Assembly (NCBI RefSeq): GCF_030345695.1 | Contig: NZ_JAUASV010000014.1 | Coordinates: 1 to 64,000, forward strand | Source of the DNA: Galbitalea sp. SE-J8 | GTDB lineage: Bacteria; Actinomycetota; Actinomycetes; Actinomycetales; Microbacteriaceae | Length of the DNA: 64,000 nt | Direction of reading: 5' to 3' | In this document: positions 10,644 to 21,244 of the stretch, piece after piece | Numbering within the stretch: the first letter of the stretch is position 1 | Layout: each line of letters starts with the position of its first letter | Notes under the pieces: model-generated | Seen by the model: the letters and a program-made list of their open reading frames with translations, nothing else | Told to the model about the DNA's origin: nothing | Databases searched by the model: none | Made by a program: the position numbers and the translations under genes

Positions 10644-13508
10644 CTATTCGAAGGCCTCCGGGGGCGGGCAGGCGCAGAACAGGTTGCGGTCGCCCCAGGC
10701 CTGGTCGATGCGGCGCACCGGGGCCCAGTACTTGTTCCGCAGCAGCGTCGAGACCGGGTACGCGGCCGCCTCGCGGGAGTAGGCGTGCCCCCACTCCCCC
10801 ACGATGACGCTGCGCGCGGTGTGCGGAGCGTTCACGAGCGGGTTGTCGTCGGCCGGCCACTCGCCCGCGCCGACGGCCGAGGCCTCGAGGCGGATGGCGA
10901 TCATCGCGTCGACGAAGCGGTCGATCTCGGCGAGGTCCTCGCTCTCGGTCGGCTCGACCATGAGCGTGCCCGCGACCGGGAACGACATCGTCGGCGCGTG
11001 GAAGCCGTAGTCGATGAGACGCTTCGCGACGTCGTCGACCGTGATGCCGGTCTGCCTCGTGAGCGGGCGCACGTCGAGGATGCACTCGTGCGCCACCAGA
11101 CCGTTGTCGCCCGCGTAGAGCACCGGGTAGTGCTCGCGCAGCCGGGCGGCGATGTAGTTGGCGCTGAGCACCGCGGCGCCCGTGGCCCGCGTGAGGCCGT
11201 CGGCACCCATCATCCGCACGTAGGCCCACGAGATCGGCAGGATGCTCGGGCTGCCGTACGGCGCGGCGCTCACCGGACCGCCGCCGTGCTCGAGCCCGGA
11301 GTGCTCGTTCGACTGCGCGAGCGGATGCCCGGGCAGGAACGGCGCGAGGTGCGCCTTCGCCGCCACCGGCCCCACGCCCGGACCGCCGCCGCCGTGCGGG
11401 ATGCAGAACGTCTTGTGCAGGTTGAGGTGGCTGACGTCGCCGCCGAAGTCGCCGAACCGCGCGTACCCGACGAGCGCGTTGAGGTTCGCGCCGTCGATGT
11501 AGACCTGCCCGCCGGCGGCGTGCACGGCATCCGTGATCCGCCGCACCTCATGCTCGTACACGCCGTGCGTCGACGGGTAGGTGATCATGAGCGCCGCGAG
11601 CGCGTCGGCGTTCGCGGCGATCTTCGCGGTCAGGTCGTCGAGGTCGACGTTGCCGTCGGCATCCGTCGCGACGACGACCACCCGGAGTCCCGCGAGCACC
11701 GCGGATGCCGCGTTCGTGCCGTGCGCGGACGCCGGGATGAGGCACACCGTGCGCTGCGCGTCGCCGCGGGACAGGTGGTAGCCGCGGATCGCGAGCAGGC
11801 CCGCGAGCTCGCCCTGGCTGCCCGCGTTGGGCTGCAGCGAGACGGTGTCGTAGCCGGTGAGCTCGGCGAGCCAGCCCTCGAGGTCGCCGATGAGGTCGAG
11901 GTAGCCCTCGACGTGCGCCCGCGGCGCGAACGGGTGCAGGTTCGCGAACTCGGGCCAGGTCACGGCCGCCATCTCCGTGGCGGCGTTGAGCTTCATCGTG
12001 CACGAGCCGAGCGGGATCATGCCGCGGTCGAGCGCGTAGTCCTTGTCGGCGAGGTACTTGAGGTACCGCATCGTTCCGGTCTCGGTGCGGTGCGTCGTGA
12101 ACACCGGATGCGTCAGGTACGCCGACGTGCGGACGAGCTCGGGCGGGAGGGGAGACGCGGGACGCCAGCTGCCCTTCTCCCGGCCCGAGACCGGCTCGGC
12201 GCCGAGCGGAGCGAGCACGGCATCGAGCAGCTCCGCGCCGTAGGCCGTCGTCTCGTCGAAGACCAGCCGAACCGTGTCGTCGTCGACGAGGCCGTAGAGG
12301 ATGCCGTCGGCCTCCGCGGCGGCCAGGACCTCGCGGGCGCGCCCGGGCACGCGCGCGAGGAGCGTGTCGAAGAACGGCTGTTCCACGACCTCCACCCCCG
12401 AGGCGCGCAGGCGGGCCTTCGCGTTGATCGTGACGCGGTGCACCGCGTTCGCGATCGCGGCCAGGCCGTCCGGGCCGTGGTACACGGCGTAGCTCGACGC
12501 CATCACGGCGAGCAGCACCTGCGCGGTGCAGATGTTGCTCGTCGCCTTCTCGCGACGGATGTGCTGCTCGCGCGTCTGCAGGCTGAGCCGGTAGGCGGGG
12601 TGGCCGTCGGCATCCTGGCTGACACCGACGAGGCGGCCCGGCAGCTGGCGCTCGAGGCCGGCGCGCACGGCGAGGTAGCCCGCGTGCGGGCCGCCGAAGC
12701 CCATCGGAACGCCGAAGCGCTGGCTCGTGCCCACGGCGACGTCCGCGCCGAGCTCGCCCGGGGACCTCAGGAGTGTGAGCGCGAGCAGGTCGGCCGCGAC
12801 GACCGCGAGCCCGCCAACGGATTTCACGGATGCGATGACCGCGCTGGGATCCCAGATGCGGCCGGATGCGCCTGGATACTGGATGAACACGCCGAACGCC
12901 TCGGGCAGCTCACCGGTCGCATCCGTGAAATCCGTTGTGCGCAGCTCGATGCCGACCGCCGCGGCGCGGTGCGCGAGGAGCGCGCGGGTCTGGGGCAGGG
13001 CATCCGCGTCGACGAGGAAGACTCTCGACGACGAGCCGGAGGCGCGCCGCGCGAGCAGCATGCCCTCGACGACGGCGGTCGACTCGTCGAGCATCGACGC
13101 GTTCGCCGTCGCGAGCCCCGTGAGATCGGCGACCATGGTCTGGAAGTTGATGAGCGCCTCGAGCCGGCCCTGGCTGATCTCGGGCTGGTAGGGCGTGTAG
13201 GCGGTGTACCAGCTCGGATTCTCGAGCACGTTGCGCTGGATCACGCTCGGCGTGATCGTGCCGTGGTAGCCGAGGCCGATCATGCTCACCGCGACCGTGT
13301 TGCGCGACGCGAGTCGGCGCAGCTCGGCGAGCGCCCCCGTCTCGGAGACCGGCTCGGGCAGGGTCCAGTCCCGCGCGGCGTCGACCGCGATGGCGCGCGG
13401 GATCGCGGCCTCGACGAGCGCCTCGACGCTGTCGTAGCCGAGGGTGGCGAGCATGCGGGACTGGGCCGCCGCATCCGTTCCGATGTGGCGGTCGGCGAAC
13501 CCGGTCAC
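10644..13508 (-). CDS. gcvP: glycine dehydrogenase (decarboxylating), P protein
   Basis: A 954-residue PLP enzyme of the glycine cleavage system. It decarboxylates glycine and passes the aminomethyl group to the lipoyl arm of GcvH. The N-terminus has GFADRHIGT, and the PLP lysine lies in [18 protein letters not shown] near residue 700. Length is that of the single-chain (homodimeric) form. The GTG start overlaps the gcvH TGA by 4 nt (GTGA), so it is translationally coupled. It is the last gene of gcvT-gcvH-gcvP under the glycine riboswitch. The C-terminus ends with [18 protein letters not shown]. Confidence 0.97.
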   Translation of the reverse strand: MTGFADRHIGTDAAAQSRMLATLGYDSVEALVEAAIPRAIAVDAARDWTLPEPVSETGALAELRRLASRNTVAVSMIGLGYHGTITPSVIQRNVLENPSWYTAYTPYQPEISQGRLEALINFQTMVADLTGLATANASMLDESTAVVEGMLLARRASGSSSRVFLVDADALPQTRALLAHRAAAVGIELRTTDFTDATGELPEAFGVFIQYPGASGRIWDPSAVIASVKSVGGLAVVAADLLALTLLRSPGELGADVAVGTSQRFGVPMGFGGPHAGYLAVRAGLERQLPGRLVGVSQDADGHPAYRLSLQTREQHIRREKATSNICTAQVLLAVMASSYAVYHGPDGLAAIANAVHRVTINAKARLRASGVEVVEQPFFDTLLARVPGRAREVLAAAEADGILYGLVDDDTVRLVFDETTAYGAELLDAVLAPLGAEPVSGREKGSWRPASPLPPELVRTSAYLTHPVFTTHRTETGTMRYLKYLADKDYALDRGMIPLGSCTMKLNAATEMAAVTWPEFANLHPFAPRAHVEGYLDLIGDLEGWLAELTGYDTVSLQPNAGSQGELAGLLAIRGYHLSRGDAQRTVCLIPASAHGTNAASAVLAGLRVVVVATDADGNVDLDDLTAKIAANADALAALMITYPSTHGVYEHEVRRITDAVHAAGGQVYIDGANLNALVGYARFGDFGGDVSHLNLHKTFCIPHGGGGPGVGPVAAKAHLAPFLPGHPLAQSNEHSGLEHGGGPVSAAPYGSPSILPISWAYVRMMGADGLTRATGAAVLSANYIAARLREHYPVLYAGDNGLVAHECILDVRPLTRQTGITVDDVAKRLIDYGFHAPTMSFPVAGTLMVEPTESEDLAEIDRFVDAMIAIRLEASAVGAGEWPADDNPLVNAPHTARSVIVGEWGHAYSREAAAYPVSTLLRNKYWAPVRRIDQAWGDRNLFCACPPPEAFE

Positions 13509-13872
13509 GCGGTGAGCTCCTGGTAGGCGGCGTGGTCGAGCAGGTCGGGCAACTCGGTGAAGCGCACCCTGATGAGCCACCCGTCGTCGAACGGCGACGA
13601 GTTCACGAGCGACGCGTCGTCGAGGACGGCCCGGTTGGCCTCGACGACCTCGCCGTCGACCGGCGCGAACAGCTCGCCGACCGACTTCGTCGACTCGATC
13701 TCGCCGACGACGGATGCCGCGGTCACGCTCGATCCGACGGCCGGCAGGTCGACGTAGACGACGTCGCCGAGCTTCTCGGCCGCGTAGGCCGTGATGCCGA
13801 TCGTGGCGACATCGCCGTCGACGGCGACCCACTCGTGGTCGGGCGTGTACTTCAGGGCGGTCTCGTCGGCCA

Positions 13873-13873
<1 letters not shown>
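13505..13873 (-). CDS. gcvH: glycine cleavage system H protein
   Basis: A 122-residue lipoyl carrier protein that shuttles the methylamine intermediate between the P, T and L proteins. The biotinyl/lipoyl fold is clear, and the lipoylated lysine is K63 in [29 protein letters not shown] at the N-terminus and [11 protein letters not shown] near the C-terminus are family hallmarks. The ATG shares a base with the gcvT stop (TAATG), and its own TGA overlaps the gcvP start, so the three proteins are produced from tightly coupled frames. Length is standard. Confidence 0.97.
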
Positions 13874-15030
<1,157 letters not shown>

Positions 15031-15056
15031 GGAGTCCTCCTGCGAATCGCGGTGAA

Positions 15057-15290
15057 CTCCCCCTCTGTACCTGTCGCCTGCTCCGTGGGAGGAGTGGCGT
15101 CGACCTGAGAGCTTCACCGGCCGCGCCGCAACGAGCGGCGCATCCGGCTTTCACCGTCGGTAGCTCCCCGGGTGGCCGGGGTGCGTTCTTCAGAGCGGCC
15201 TGGCGTGCGAGCGGTACTGGTGACCTGAGAGATTGGCGGGGAGGCTTGCTCCTTCGGTGCCGGATCGGTGCGTTCCGGCTCTCCCGCCCG
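15057..15290 (-). promoter_or_regulatory. tandem glycine riboswitch of gcvTHP
   Basis: On the minus strand the leader of gcvT shows two consecutive glycine aptamers. The first begins GCGGGAGAG and continues with CACCGAAGGAGCAAGCC and AATCTCTCAGGTCACC. The second has ACCGACGGTGAAAGCC, GTGAAGCTCTCAGGTC and ends ACAGAGGGGGA. These are the conserved core strings of the gcvT riboswitch. Family knowledge: glycine binding turns on cleavage-system expression. The second aptamer ends about 25 nt before the gcvT start, leaving little space for an expression platform, which suggests translational control (inference). Confidence 0.92.
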
Positions 15291-15373
15291 CGCGGCGCGG
15301 CCCGATATGAGGTTGTGCGGCCAGCCTAGCGGCCACGGTGTTTCGGGCGGGTGAACGCTCGCGGGCACCCGTG

Positions 15374-15808
15374 TCAGGGCTTCGCGACCATGAGCACGAC
15401 GACGACGAGGAGGAGCACGGATGCGATGCCCGAGCCGGCGGCGACGCGCGCACGGGCGGACCCGGCATCCGTCCCCGCCTCGATGCGCTCGGCGCCGCCG
15501 CGCAGCGCGGGGGCGACGAGGAACAGGCTGAGCACGAGCGCGATCGCGTAGAGCACGATCGACCAGAGCACCCACGGCGTCGTGACGCGCAGGTCGTACT
15601 TCGCCGGCGCGAGCCCGACGAGCGCGAAGCCGATGAGCGCAATGATGACCGAGATGCCCGAGAACACCGTCGTCGACGTGGCCAGGGTGCGCGCGGAGGT
15701 CGCCGCACCGGTGCGCAGCGCCCGCAGCCCCGTCATGGGGAGGATCGCCATCGGCCCCACGATGAAGACCGCGCCGACGACGTGCACGACTGAGAGGAAG
15801 GTGTCCAT
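15374..15808 (-). CDS. four-helix membrane protein, DUF2269-like
   Basis: A 144-residue integral membrane protein with four hydrophobic helices: residues about 3-25, 47-65, 80-100 and 124-142. The pattern MDTFLSVVHVVGAVFIVGP with a conserved His in helix 1 resembles DUF2269-type proteins; no biochemical role is known. It lies 24 bp downstream of another membrane protein gene on the same strand, so the two are probably co-transcribed. The ATG is the only sensible start. Assignment to the family is by overall look only. Confidence 0.7.
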   Translation of the reverse strand: MDTFLSVVHVVGAVFIVGPMAILPMTGLRALRTGAATSARTLATSTTVFSGISVIIALIGFALVGLAPAKYDLRVTTPWVLWSIVLYAIALVLSLFLVAPALRGGAERIEAGTDAGSARARVAAGSGIASVLLLVVVVLMVAKP

Positions 15809-15832
15809 GCTGCGATCGTATGCCGCGGCCGG

Positions 15833-16612
15833 TCACGCCTCCGGGATCAGAAGCGCAGCGCCGGCGCCGGCGCGCAGCTCCGCGCGGCGCTCGAGGAACA
15901 CCGCGACGCTCACCGCGATCACCCACGCGAGCCACGGGAAGGTCGCGAAGGCCGCGGCGCCCCAGCCGCCGACCGAGTACCAGGCCTCGTTGCTCGTGCC
16001 GCCGAACGTCGTGAGCATGCCCGCGAGGTTGAGGATCGCGACGACGTAGGCGACGCGCGGCGCCCAGCGCGGCAGCGCACCGGAGGAGTGGATGCCGTAG
16101 CCGGCCGAGGCGGCCATCACCGAGATGAGCACGCACGTCATCGGCCCGAACATCATCAGGTAGCCGTCGGTGAGGGCCCGGATCGCGATCGGCTCGCCGA
16201 TCGCGCCCACGGTGTCGAGGGCGGCGCCGGCCTCGAGCGAGTCGCCCACGAGGGTCACCGCGACGAACGCGATGCCCGCGCCGAACAGCGTGTCGCCGAT
16301 CCAGCTGAGCCGGGGGCTCGCCTCGACGATGAGCTGCTTGAGGCCGGCGTGGAACACGATGAGGAAGCCCATCATCACGGTGTCGGTGAGCGTCTTGACG
16401 AGGCTCTTCGTGCTCGTCGAGCTGATGAAGTCGACGAGCGCCTCCGGCTCGTCGAGCGCGGGACGCGGGCCCATCGACATCCGCACGGTGAACTCGAACA
16501 CGAGCAGCACGGCGACCGCCAGGCCGGCGATCCCGGTCCACAGGCGCACGTCGGGGGTGGTCCACGGGCGGCGTCCCGGGCGACGCGAGGCGGCATCCGT
16601 TCGCACGACCAT
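15833..16612 (-). CDS. polytopic membrane protein of unknown function
   Basis: A 259-residue protein with about seven predicted membrane helices, the first at VRLWTGIAGLAVAVLLVFEF. The others include TVMMGFLIVFHAGL, LFGAGIAFVAVTLVG and WLAWVIAVSVAVFL. A charged cytoplasmic N-terminus (RTDAASRRPGRRP) precedes helix 1. I do not recognise a family. The chosen ATG removes 49 upstream codons that lack hydrophobic or conserved character. It is likely co-transcribed with the small membrane protein downstream, and is divergent from the sulfhydrylase gene 97 bp away. Confidence 0.75.
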   Translation of the reverse strand: MVVRTDAASRRPGRRPWTTPDVRLWTGIAGLAVAVLLVFEFTVRMSMGPRPALDEPEALVDFISSTSTKSLVKTLTDTVMMGFLIVFHAGLKQLIVEASPRLSWIGDTLFGAGIAFVAVTLVGDSLEAGAALDTVGAIGEPIAIRALTDGYLMMFGPMTCVLISVMAASAGYGIHSSGALPRWAPRVAYVVAILNLAGMLTTFGGTSNEAWYSVGGWGAAAFATFPWLAWVIAVSVAVFLERRAELRAGAGAALLIPEA

Positions 16613-16709
16613 GGCTCCAGTCTCGCAGCACCGCACGTTACGCAGCGCTACCGGCGGGTCACCGACGGCGCCCGCGACGGTGCATCCTGTATCGGATGGG
16701 AGGCCGGGT

Positions 16710-18140
16710 ATGAGCGAGGAGCGGCTGGCATTCGTCACGCGGCAGGTGCACGCGGGCAAGGAGCTCGGCGGGCACGATCCGCGGGTGACCCCGATCTATC
16801 TCACGGCGGGGTTCGTCTTCGACGACTTCGCCGAGGGCGCCGACCGGTTCGCGGGCGGCGAAGGCTACACCTACACGCGCGTCGGCAACCCGACGGCGAC
16901 CGCCGTCGAGGACCGCATCACCGACCTCGAGGGCGGCCTCGGCACGATCTTCGTGGGCAGCGGCCAGGCCGCGACGACCGTGGCGCTGCTCGCCCTCGCG
17001 AAGGCGGGCGACGAGATCGCCGCCGCCGAGGCGATCTACGAGGGCACCCGCGGACTGCTCGTCGACAACTTCTCGTCGTTCGGCATCGGCGCACGGTTCG
17101 TCGCCGACGTGAACGACGAGGCGCAGTGGGAGGCGGCCATCACGCCCCGCACGAAGGCCGTGTTCATCGAGTCGATCGCGAACCCGCGCAATGAGATCGC
17201 CGACATCGCGCTCATCGCGCGCGTCGCGCACCGCCACGGCGTGCCGCTCGTGGTCGACAACACGTTCGCGACTCCGTACCTCGTGCGTCCGTTCGAGCAC
17301 GGCGCCGACATCGTCATCCACTCGACGAGCAAGTTCTTCGCCGGGCACGGGGCCGTGATCGGCGGCGCGATCGTCGATGGCGGCACGTTCGACTGGGCCG
17401 CGAGCGGGCGGTTCGCGCACCTCACGACGCCGCAGCGCGTTCGTGGAGGACACGGTCCGGGCGAGCGCAGCCTCCTCGACCTTCACGGCTCGAACGCCTA
17501 CCTCGTGCACGCCCGCGACGACATCACGATGCGCCTCGGCCCCACGCCGTCGCCGTTCAGCGCCTTCCTCGTCGCGCAGGGCCTCGAGACGCTCTCGCTG
17601 CGCGTCGAGCGCCAGAGCGCGAACGCCCTGCGCGTCGCGGAGTTCCTCGCGACGCGCCCCGAGGTCGAGAGCGTCGACTACGCGGGACTGCCGTCGAACC
17701 CGTACTTCCCGCTCGCCCAGCGCTACCTGCCGCTCGGGCAGGGCAGCGTGTTCTCCTTCACCCTGCGGGGCGGCGAGGCCGTCGCGCGCACGTTCTACGA
17801 CTCGCTCGAGCTGTTCACGCGCATGACCCACCTCGGCGACGTGCGCTCGCTGATCCTGCACCCGCGCACGACGAGCCACACGCACCGCACCGCCGAGCAG
17901 CTCGAGGCCACCGGGGTCGGCGGCGGGATGCTGCGGGTCTCGATCGGCATCGAGGACCCGGCCGACCTCATCCGCGACCTCGAGCGCGGGTTCCGGGCGG
18001 TCGCGGCGCTGCCGGGGGCGGATGCCGAGGACGCTGGTGCCGCGCCCGTTGGTGCTGCATCCGCTGCTTCCGCCGCCGCTGGCGCATCCGCTGCTCCCGC
18101 CGACGCGCCGACGCCCGCGGCGGACCGGGCGTTCGCGTGA
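16710..18140 (+). CDS. metY: O-acetylhomoserine (thiol)-lyase / Cys-Met metabolism PLP enzyme
   Basis: A 476-residue PLP enzyme of the Cys/Met metabolism family. The motif HSTSKFFAGHGAVIGG contains the PLP lysine at residue 208. YTYTRVGNPTATAVEDR and the long insertion typical of O-acetylhomoserine sulfhydrylases argue for MetY over cystathionine synthase. It would make homocysteine from O-acetylhomoserine and sulfide. The last 40 or so residues are an Ala/Ser/Pro-rich tail beyond the usual end near 435. Its TGA overlaps the GTG of the flavin monooxygenase gene (GTGA), suggesting a joint role in sulfur supply. Confidence 0.88.
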   Translation: MSEERLAFVTRQVHAGKELGGHDPRVTPIYLTAGFVFDDFAEGADRFAGGEGYTYTRVGNPTATAVEDRITDLEGGLGTIFVGSGQAATTVALLALAKAGDEIAAAEAIYEGTRGLLVDNFSSFGIGARFVADVNDEAQWEAAITPRTKAVFIESIANPRNEIADIALIARVAHRHGVPLVVDNTFATPYLVRPFEHGADIVIHSTSKFFAGHGAVIGGAIVDGGTFDWAASGRFAHLTTPQRVRGGHGPGERSLLDLHGSNAYLVHARDDITMRLGPTPSPFSAFLVAQGLETLSLRVERQSANALRVAEFLATRPEVESVDYAGLPSNPYFPLAQRYLPLGQGSVFSFTLRGGEAVARTFYDSLELFTRMTHLGDVRSLILHPRTTSHTHRTAEQLEATGVGGGMLRVSIGIEDPADLIRDLERGFRAVAALPGADAEDAGAAPVGAASAASAAAGASAAPADAPTPAADRAFA

Positions 18141-19453
18141 GTCGCCTGCAGCACTTCGGCTGGTTCCTCAGCCGGGGGTTCGGCCCGCACGGCTGGGCGC
18201 GGGACTACCGCGAGTGGAACTGGGACTGGACGCGCCCCGACCTCTACCAGCAGTCGATCCGCGAGCTCGAGCGTGCCGGCTTCGACCTCGTGATCATCGA
18301 GGACGCCCTGTCGCTCGGCAACCCGTCGACGCTCGACCTGCGCGTGCGCGAGGCCTACGGCGCCCCGAAGCACGACCCGCTGCTGCTCGCGCCGTACCTG
18401 TTCGACGCGACCGAGCGCATCGGCGTCGCCGTCACGACGAACCCGCTCGCGTACCACCCGTACACCGCGGCGCGGCAGTTCGCGACCCTCGGCCACCTCT
18501 CGGGGCACCGCTTCGGGGCGAACGTCGTCACCGATGTCGGCTCGAGCCGGCACTTCGGCGTCGACCCGCTGCCCCACGACCGCGCGTACGACCGCGCGCA
18601 GGAGTGGCTCGACGGCATCCGTTCGCTGTGGTCGAGCTGGCGGCCGGGTGCGCTCGTGCGGGACGCGGCGACCGACCGGTTCGCCGACGGGTCGCTGCTC
18701 GACGCGGTGCAGCACCGCGGCGAGTTCTACCGCTTCGACGGCCCGCTCAACGCGCTGCCTGCGGACGACGACCCGTTCATCGTCTCGCCCGGCGGATCGC
18801 CGCGCGGCATCGCGTTCGCAGGCGCCAACTCGGACGTGCAGCTCGCGCTCGCGTCGTTCGACCTCGGCAAGCTCCGCGGCTACCGCGAGCGGGTGCGCGA
18901 GCAGGCGGTGCTGCACGGCCGCGACCCCGACCACGTCAAGACGCTCATCGTGTTCAAGCCGACGATCGTGGGCAGCCCCGAGGAGGCGCGGCGCCTCGTC
19001 GACGCGTCGCAGCATCCGGATGACGCGGCGCTGCTCGCGGTCGCCAAGGCCTGGTCGAGCGACTCGGAGACCGACCTCACCGCGCTCGACCTCGACCGTC
19101 CGCTCGACCCCGGCGTGTTCGGCGACCACGTGTCGCAGGGCACGATCAAGGGGCTGCTGGGCGGCAGCGAGTTCGGCGACGGCACCCCGCTGCGCGAGCT
19201 GCTCGCCCGCAAGGCGCGCCTCGGCCGGGTCGCCGACCGCACGGGCGTCGTCGGCACCGCGGACGAGATCGCCGACTTCATCGAGGAGCTCGGCGCGGAG
19301 GCCGACAACGACGGACTGATCTTCTCCGGCGACCTGCACCCCGTCACGATCCACCGCACGCTCGACGACCTCGTGCCGATCCTGCGCCGCCGCGGCATCC
19401 TCCGCGACGACCTCGGCACCGGCGGCACGCGGGCGAACCTGCGCGACTTCTGA
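18137..19453 (+). CDS. NtaA/SnaA/SoxA-type FMN-dependent monooxygenase
   Basis: A 438-residue bacterial-luciferase-like flavin monooxygenase. The N-terminal HFGWFLSRGFGPHGW, the central FATLGHLSGHRFGANVVT and SGDLHPVTIHRTLDDLVPILRRRG at the end match the nitrilotriacetate / dibenzothiophene monooxygenase group. Such enzymes need FMNH2 from a separate reductase, which is not encoded here. Coupling to the sulfhydrylase suggests release of sulfite or another usable sulfur form from an organosulfur substrate (inference). The GTG start overlaps the previous stop by 4 nt. Length is typical. Confidence 0.88.
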   Translation: MSRLQHFGWFLSRGFGPHGWARDYREWNWDWTRPDLYQQSIRELERAGFDLVIIEDALSLGNPSTLDLRVREAYGAPKHDPLLLAPYLFDATERIGVAVTTNPLAYHPYTAARQFATLGHLSGHRFGANVVTDVGSSRHFGVDPLPHDRAYDRAQEWLDGIRSLWSSWRPGALVRDAATDRFADGSLLDAVQHRGEFYRFDGPLNALPADDDPFIVSPGGSPRGIAFAGANSDVQLALASFDLGKLRGYRERVREQAVLHGRDPDHVKTLIVFKPTIVGSPEEARRLVDASQHPDDAALLAVAKAWSSDSETDLTALDLDRPLDPGVFGDHVSQGTIKGLLGGSEFGDGTPLRELLARKARLGRVADRTGVVGTADEIADFIEELGAEADNDGLIFSGDLHPVTIHRTLDDLVPILRRRGILRDDLGTGGTRANLRDF

Positions 19454-19559
19454 CCGTGCCGGACGCGGGCGCGGGGCCGAGCGGCGCGGTTGGATGTGTC
19501 GGGCGACTCCCGACGGTGCGAATGATGCCGTTCGGGACGTTCGATAGGCGGCGCCGGGG

Positions 19560-20972
19560 ATGATTCGTGCCGAGGGCCATCGGAGGCCGACGATCTCGGT
19601 GTTCGGCCTCGGCCGGATGGGGCTGCCGATCGCCATGCGCCTCGCCGCCGCCGGACACGACGTGCGCGGCTGGGACATCGACGCCTCCCGGCGCGCTGCG
19701 GCGGCGGATGCGGGGGTCACCTCCGCCGCGAGCCCCACGGATGCGGTGCGCGACCCCACTTCGGTCCCCACCGACCCGGCGCGCAACCCCACCCCGAACC
19801 CCACCGACCCGGCGCGCAACCCCGCCGCGGTCCCTCCGGATGCTCTGCGCGACATCCGCGTGCTCGTGACGGTGCTGCCGGGTGCGCCGGAGGTCGCCGC
19901 GCTGCTCGGCGCGGGCGGGGCGGGTGGCGGTGCGGATGCGGACGCAGGTGCGGATGCGGGCGAGCGGGTGGGCGGCGGCTCGCGCAGGGGCGCGGACCGC
20001 GGGCGCGGTGACGCGGACGGCGGCGACAGCGACTCCACCAGCACGAGCGCGAACAGCGACGGCCGCAAGCCCGACGGCAGCTCTGGAAGCGACGGCGCGG
20101 TCAGCGACCCCACGATCGGTGACGCGGGCCGGCGCGATAGCAACCCTGACGGCGCGGGTTCGAACGGCAACGGAACCAGCGACGTGACGAGCGACGGCCG
20201 TGACCCCGGCGGCAGCTCCAGAAGCGGCGGCACGGTCAGTACCGGCACGGTCAGCGGCGGCGGCACGGTCAGTACCGGCACGGTCAGCGGCGGCGGCGCG
20301 GACAGCAGCGGTGAGTTCATCGACGCCCTGTCACCCGGCGCGGTGTGGCTCGACCTCACGAGCAACGACCCGCGGGTCGCCGAGGCGGTCGCGCGGCGAC
20401 TCGCCGCCCGCGGGATCGCGTCAGTCGCGGCGCCGATGCGGGGCGGTCCGGCCGCCGCGGCGAGCGCATCCCTCGGCTTCACGGTGTCGGGTGATCCCGC
20501 GGCGATCGAGTCGGTGCGGCCGCTGCTCGCGGCGCTCGGCGACCCCGATCCGGTCGTGGTCGGCGATCGCGTCGGTCAGGCGCACACCCTCAAGCTCGCC
20601 GGGAACGCGGCATGGTTCGGGCAACTGCTCGCGATCACCGAGGCGCTGCAGCTCGCGGTCGCCGCCGGCATCCCGCCGCGGGCCGCACTGGACGCCCTGC
20701 GCGCCGGCCCGACCGCGAGCGCCCTGCTCGACGAATGGGCGCCGCGCCTGCTCGACGGCGACACGGCGCCCGACTTCGGACTGGACCGGGTGGTCGAGGA
20801 GCTCGAAGCGCTCGTCGCGATCGCCCGGGCCGCCGGGATCGAGGCCCCCGTGGCATCCGTCACCGCGGCGACGCACCGCGAGGCGCTCGCGCACTACGGC
20901 GCGGTGGACGGCGAACTGCTCGGCGCGGCGCACCTGCAGCGCGCGTCCGGAGTGCGTCTCGACGGCCGCTAA
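19560..20972 (+). CDS. 3-hydroxyisobutyrate dehydrogenase-family NAD(P) oxidoreductase with large disordered insertion
   Basis: A 470-residue member of the beta-hydroxyacid dehydrogenase family, normally about 290 residues. The Rossmann motif VFGLGRMGLPIAMRLAAAGH lies at residues 14-33, and the catalytic lysine motif HTLKLAGNAAWFGQLL is in the C-terminal half. Two insertions break the NAD domain. One is a short (T)DPARNP repeat at about 62-95. The other, at about 118-250, is roughly 130 residues rich in Gly, Ser, Asp and Thr and includes a doubled TVSTGTVSGGG. After it the normal fold resumes at VWLDLTSNDPRVAEAVA. The frame is open throughout. Substrate unknown. Confidence 0.85.
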   Translation: MIRAEGHRRPTISVFGLGRMGLPIAMRLAAAGHDVRGWDIDASRRAAAADAGVTSAASPTDAVRDPTSVPTDPARNPTPNPTDPARNPAAVPPDALRDIRVLVTVLPGAPEVAALLGAGGAGGGADADAGADAGERVGGGSRRGADRGRGDADGGDSDSTSTSANSDGRKPDGSSGSDGAVSDPTIGDAGRRDSNPDGAGSNGNGTSDVTSDGRDPGGSSRSGGTVSTGTVSGGGTVSTGTVSGGGADSSGEFIDALSPGAVWLDLTSNDPRVAEAVARRLAARGIASVAAPMRGGPAAAASASLGFTVSGDPAAIESVRPLLAALGDPDPVVVGDRVGQAHTLKLAGNAAWFGQLLAITEALQLAVAAGIPPRAALDALRAGPTASALLDEWAPRLLDGDTAPDFGLDRVVEELEALVAIARAAGIEAPVASVTAATHREALAHYGAVDGELLGAAHLQRASGVRLDGR

Positions 20973-21064
20973 ACCGCGCGCCCCGCAGCCGCCCGGATCT
21001 CCCTCCGCCCGGATCCCCCGCCCGCCGTCCAGGTCTCCCTCCGCGCCCCGGGCTTCGCTCCCCG

Positions 21065-21180
21065 GATCACGGAAATGCAGGAGCCGACATGCTCCCGCCC
21101 GGTGGTGGCGGCCGGCCGACCGCGGAATCGTGCGGCAGGTGGGCGGCGGGGACCGCCACGGCTCCTGCATTTCCGTGATC
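21065..21180. repeat. long inverted repeat family B, copy 1 (22-bp arms)
   Basis: The left arm at 21065-21086 contains ATCACGGAAATGCAGGAG. Its exact complement, CTCCTGCATTTCCGTGAT, is in the right arm at 21159-21180, leaving a 72-nt centre. It sits between the convergent dehydrogenase and glycosyltransferase genes. A second copy with the same arm core lies at 57638-57739. No U tract follows either arm. Confidence 0.88.
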
Positions 21181-21244
21181 GGGGGCACGATAGGGCAGGT
21201 TGGGCAGGCCGGGGCGGGGCGGGGCGGGCCGGCCGGCTCCCGGG

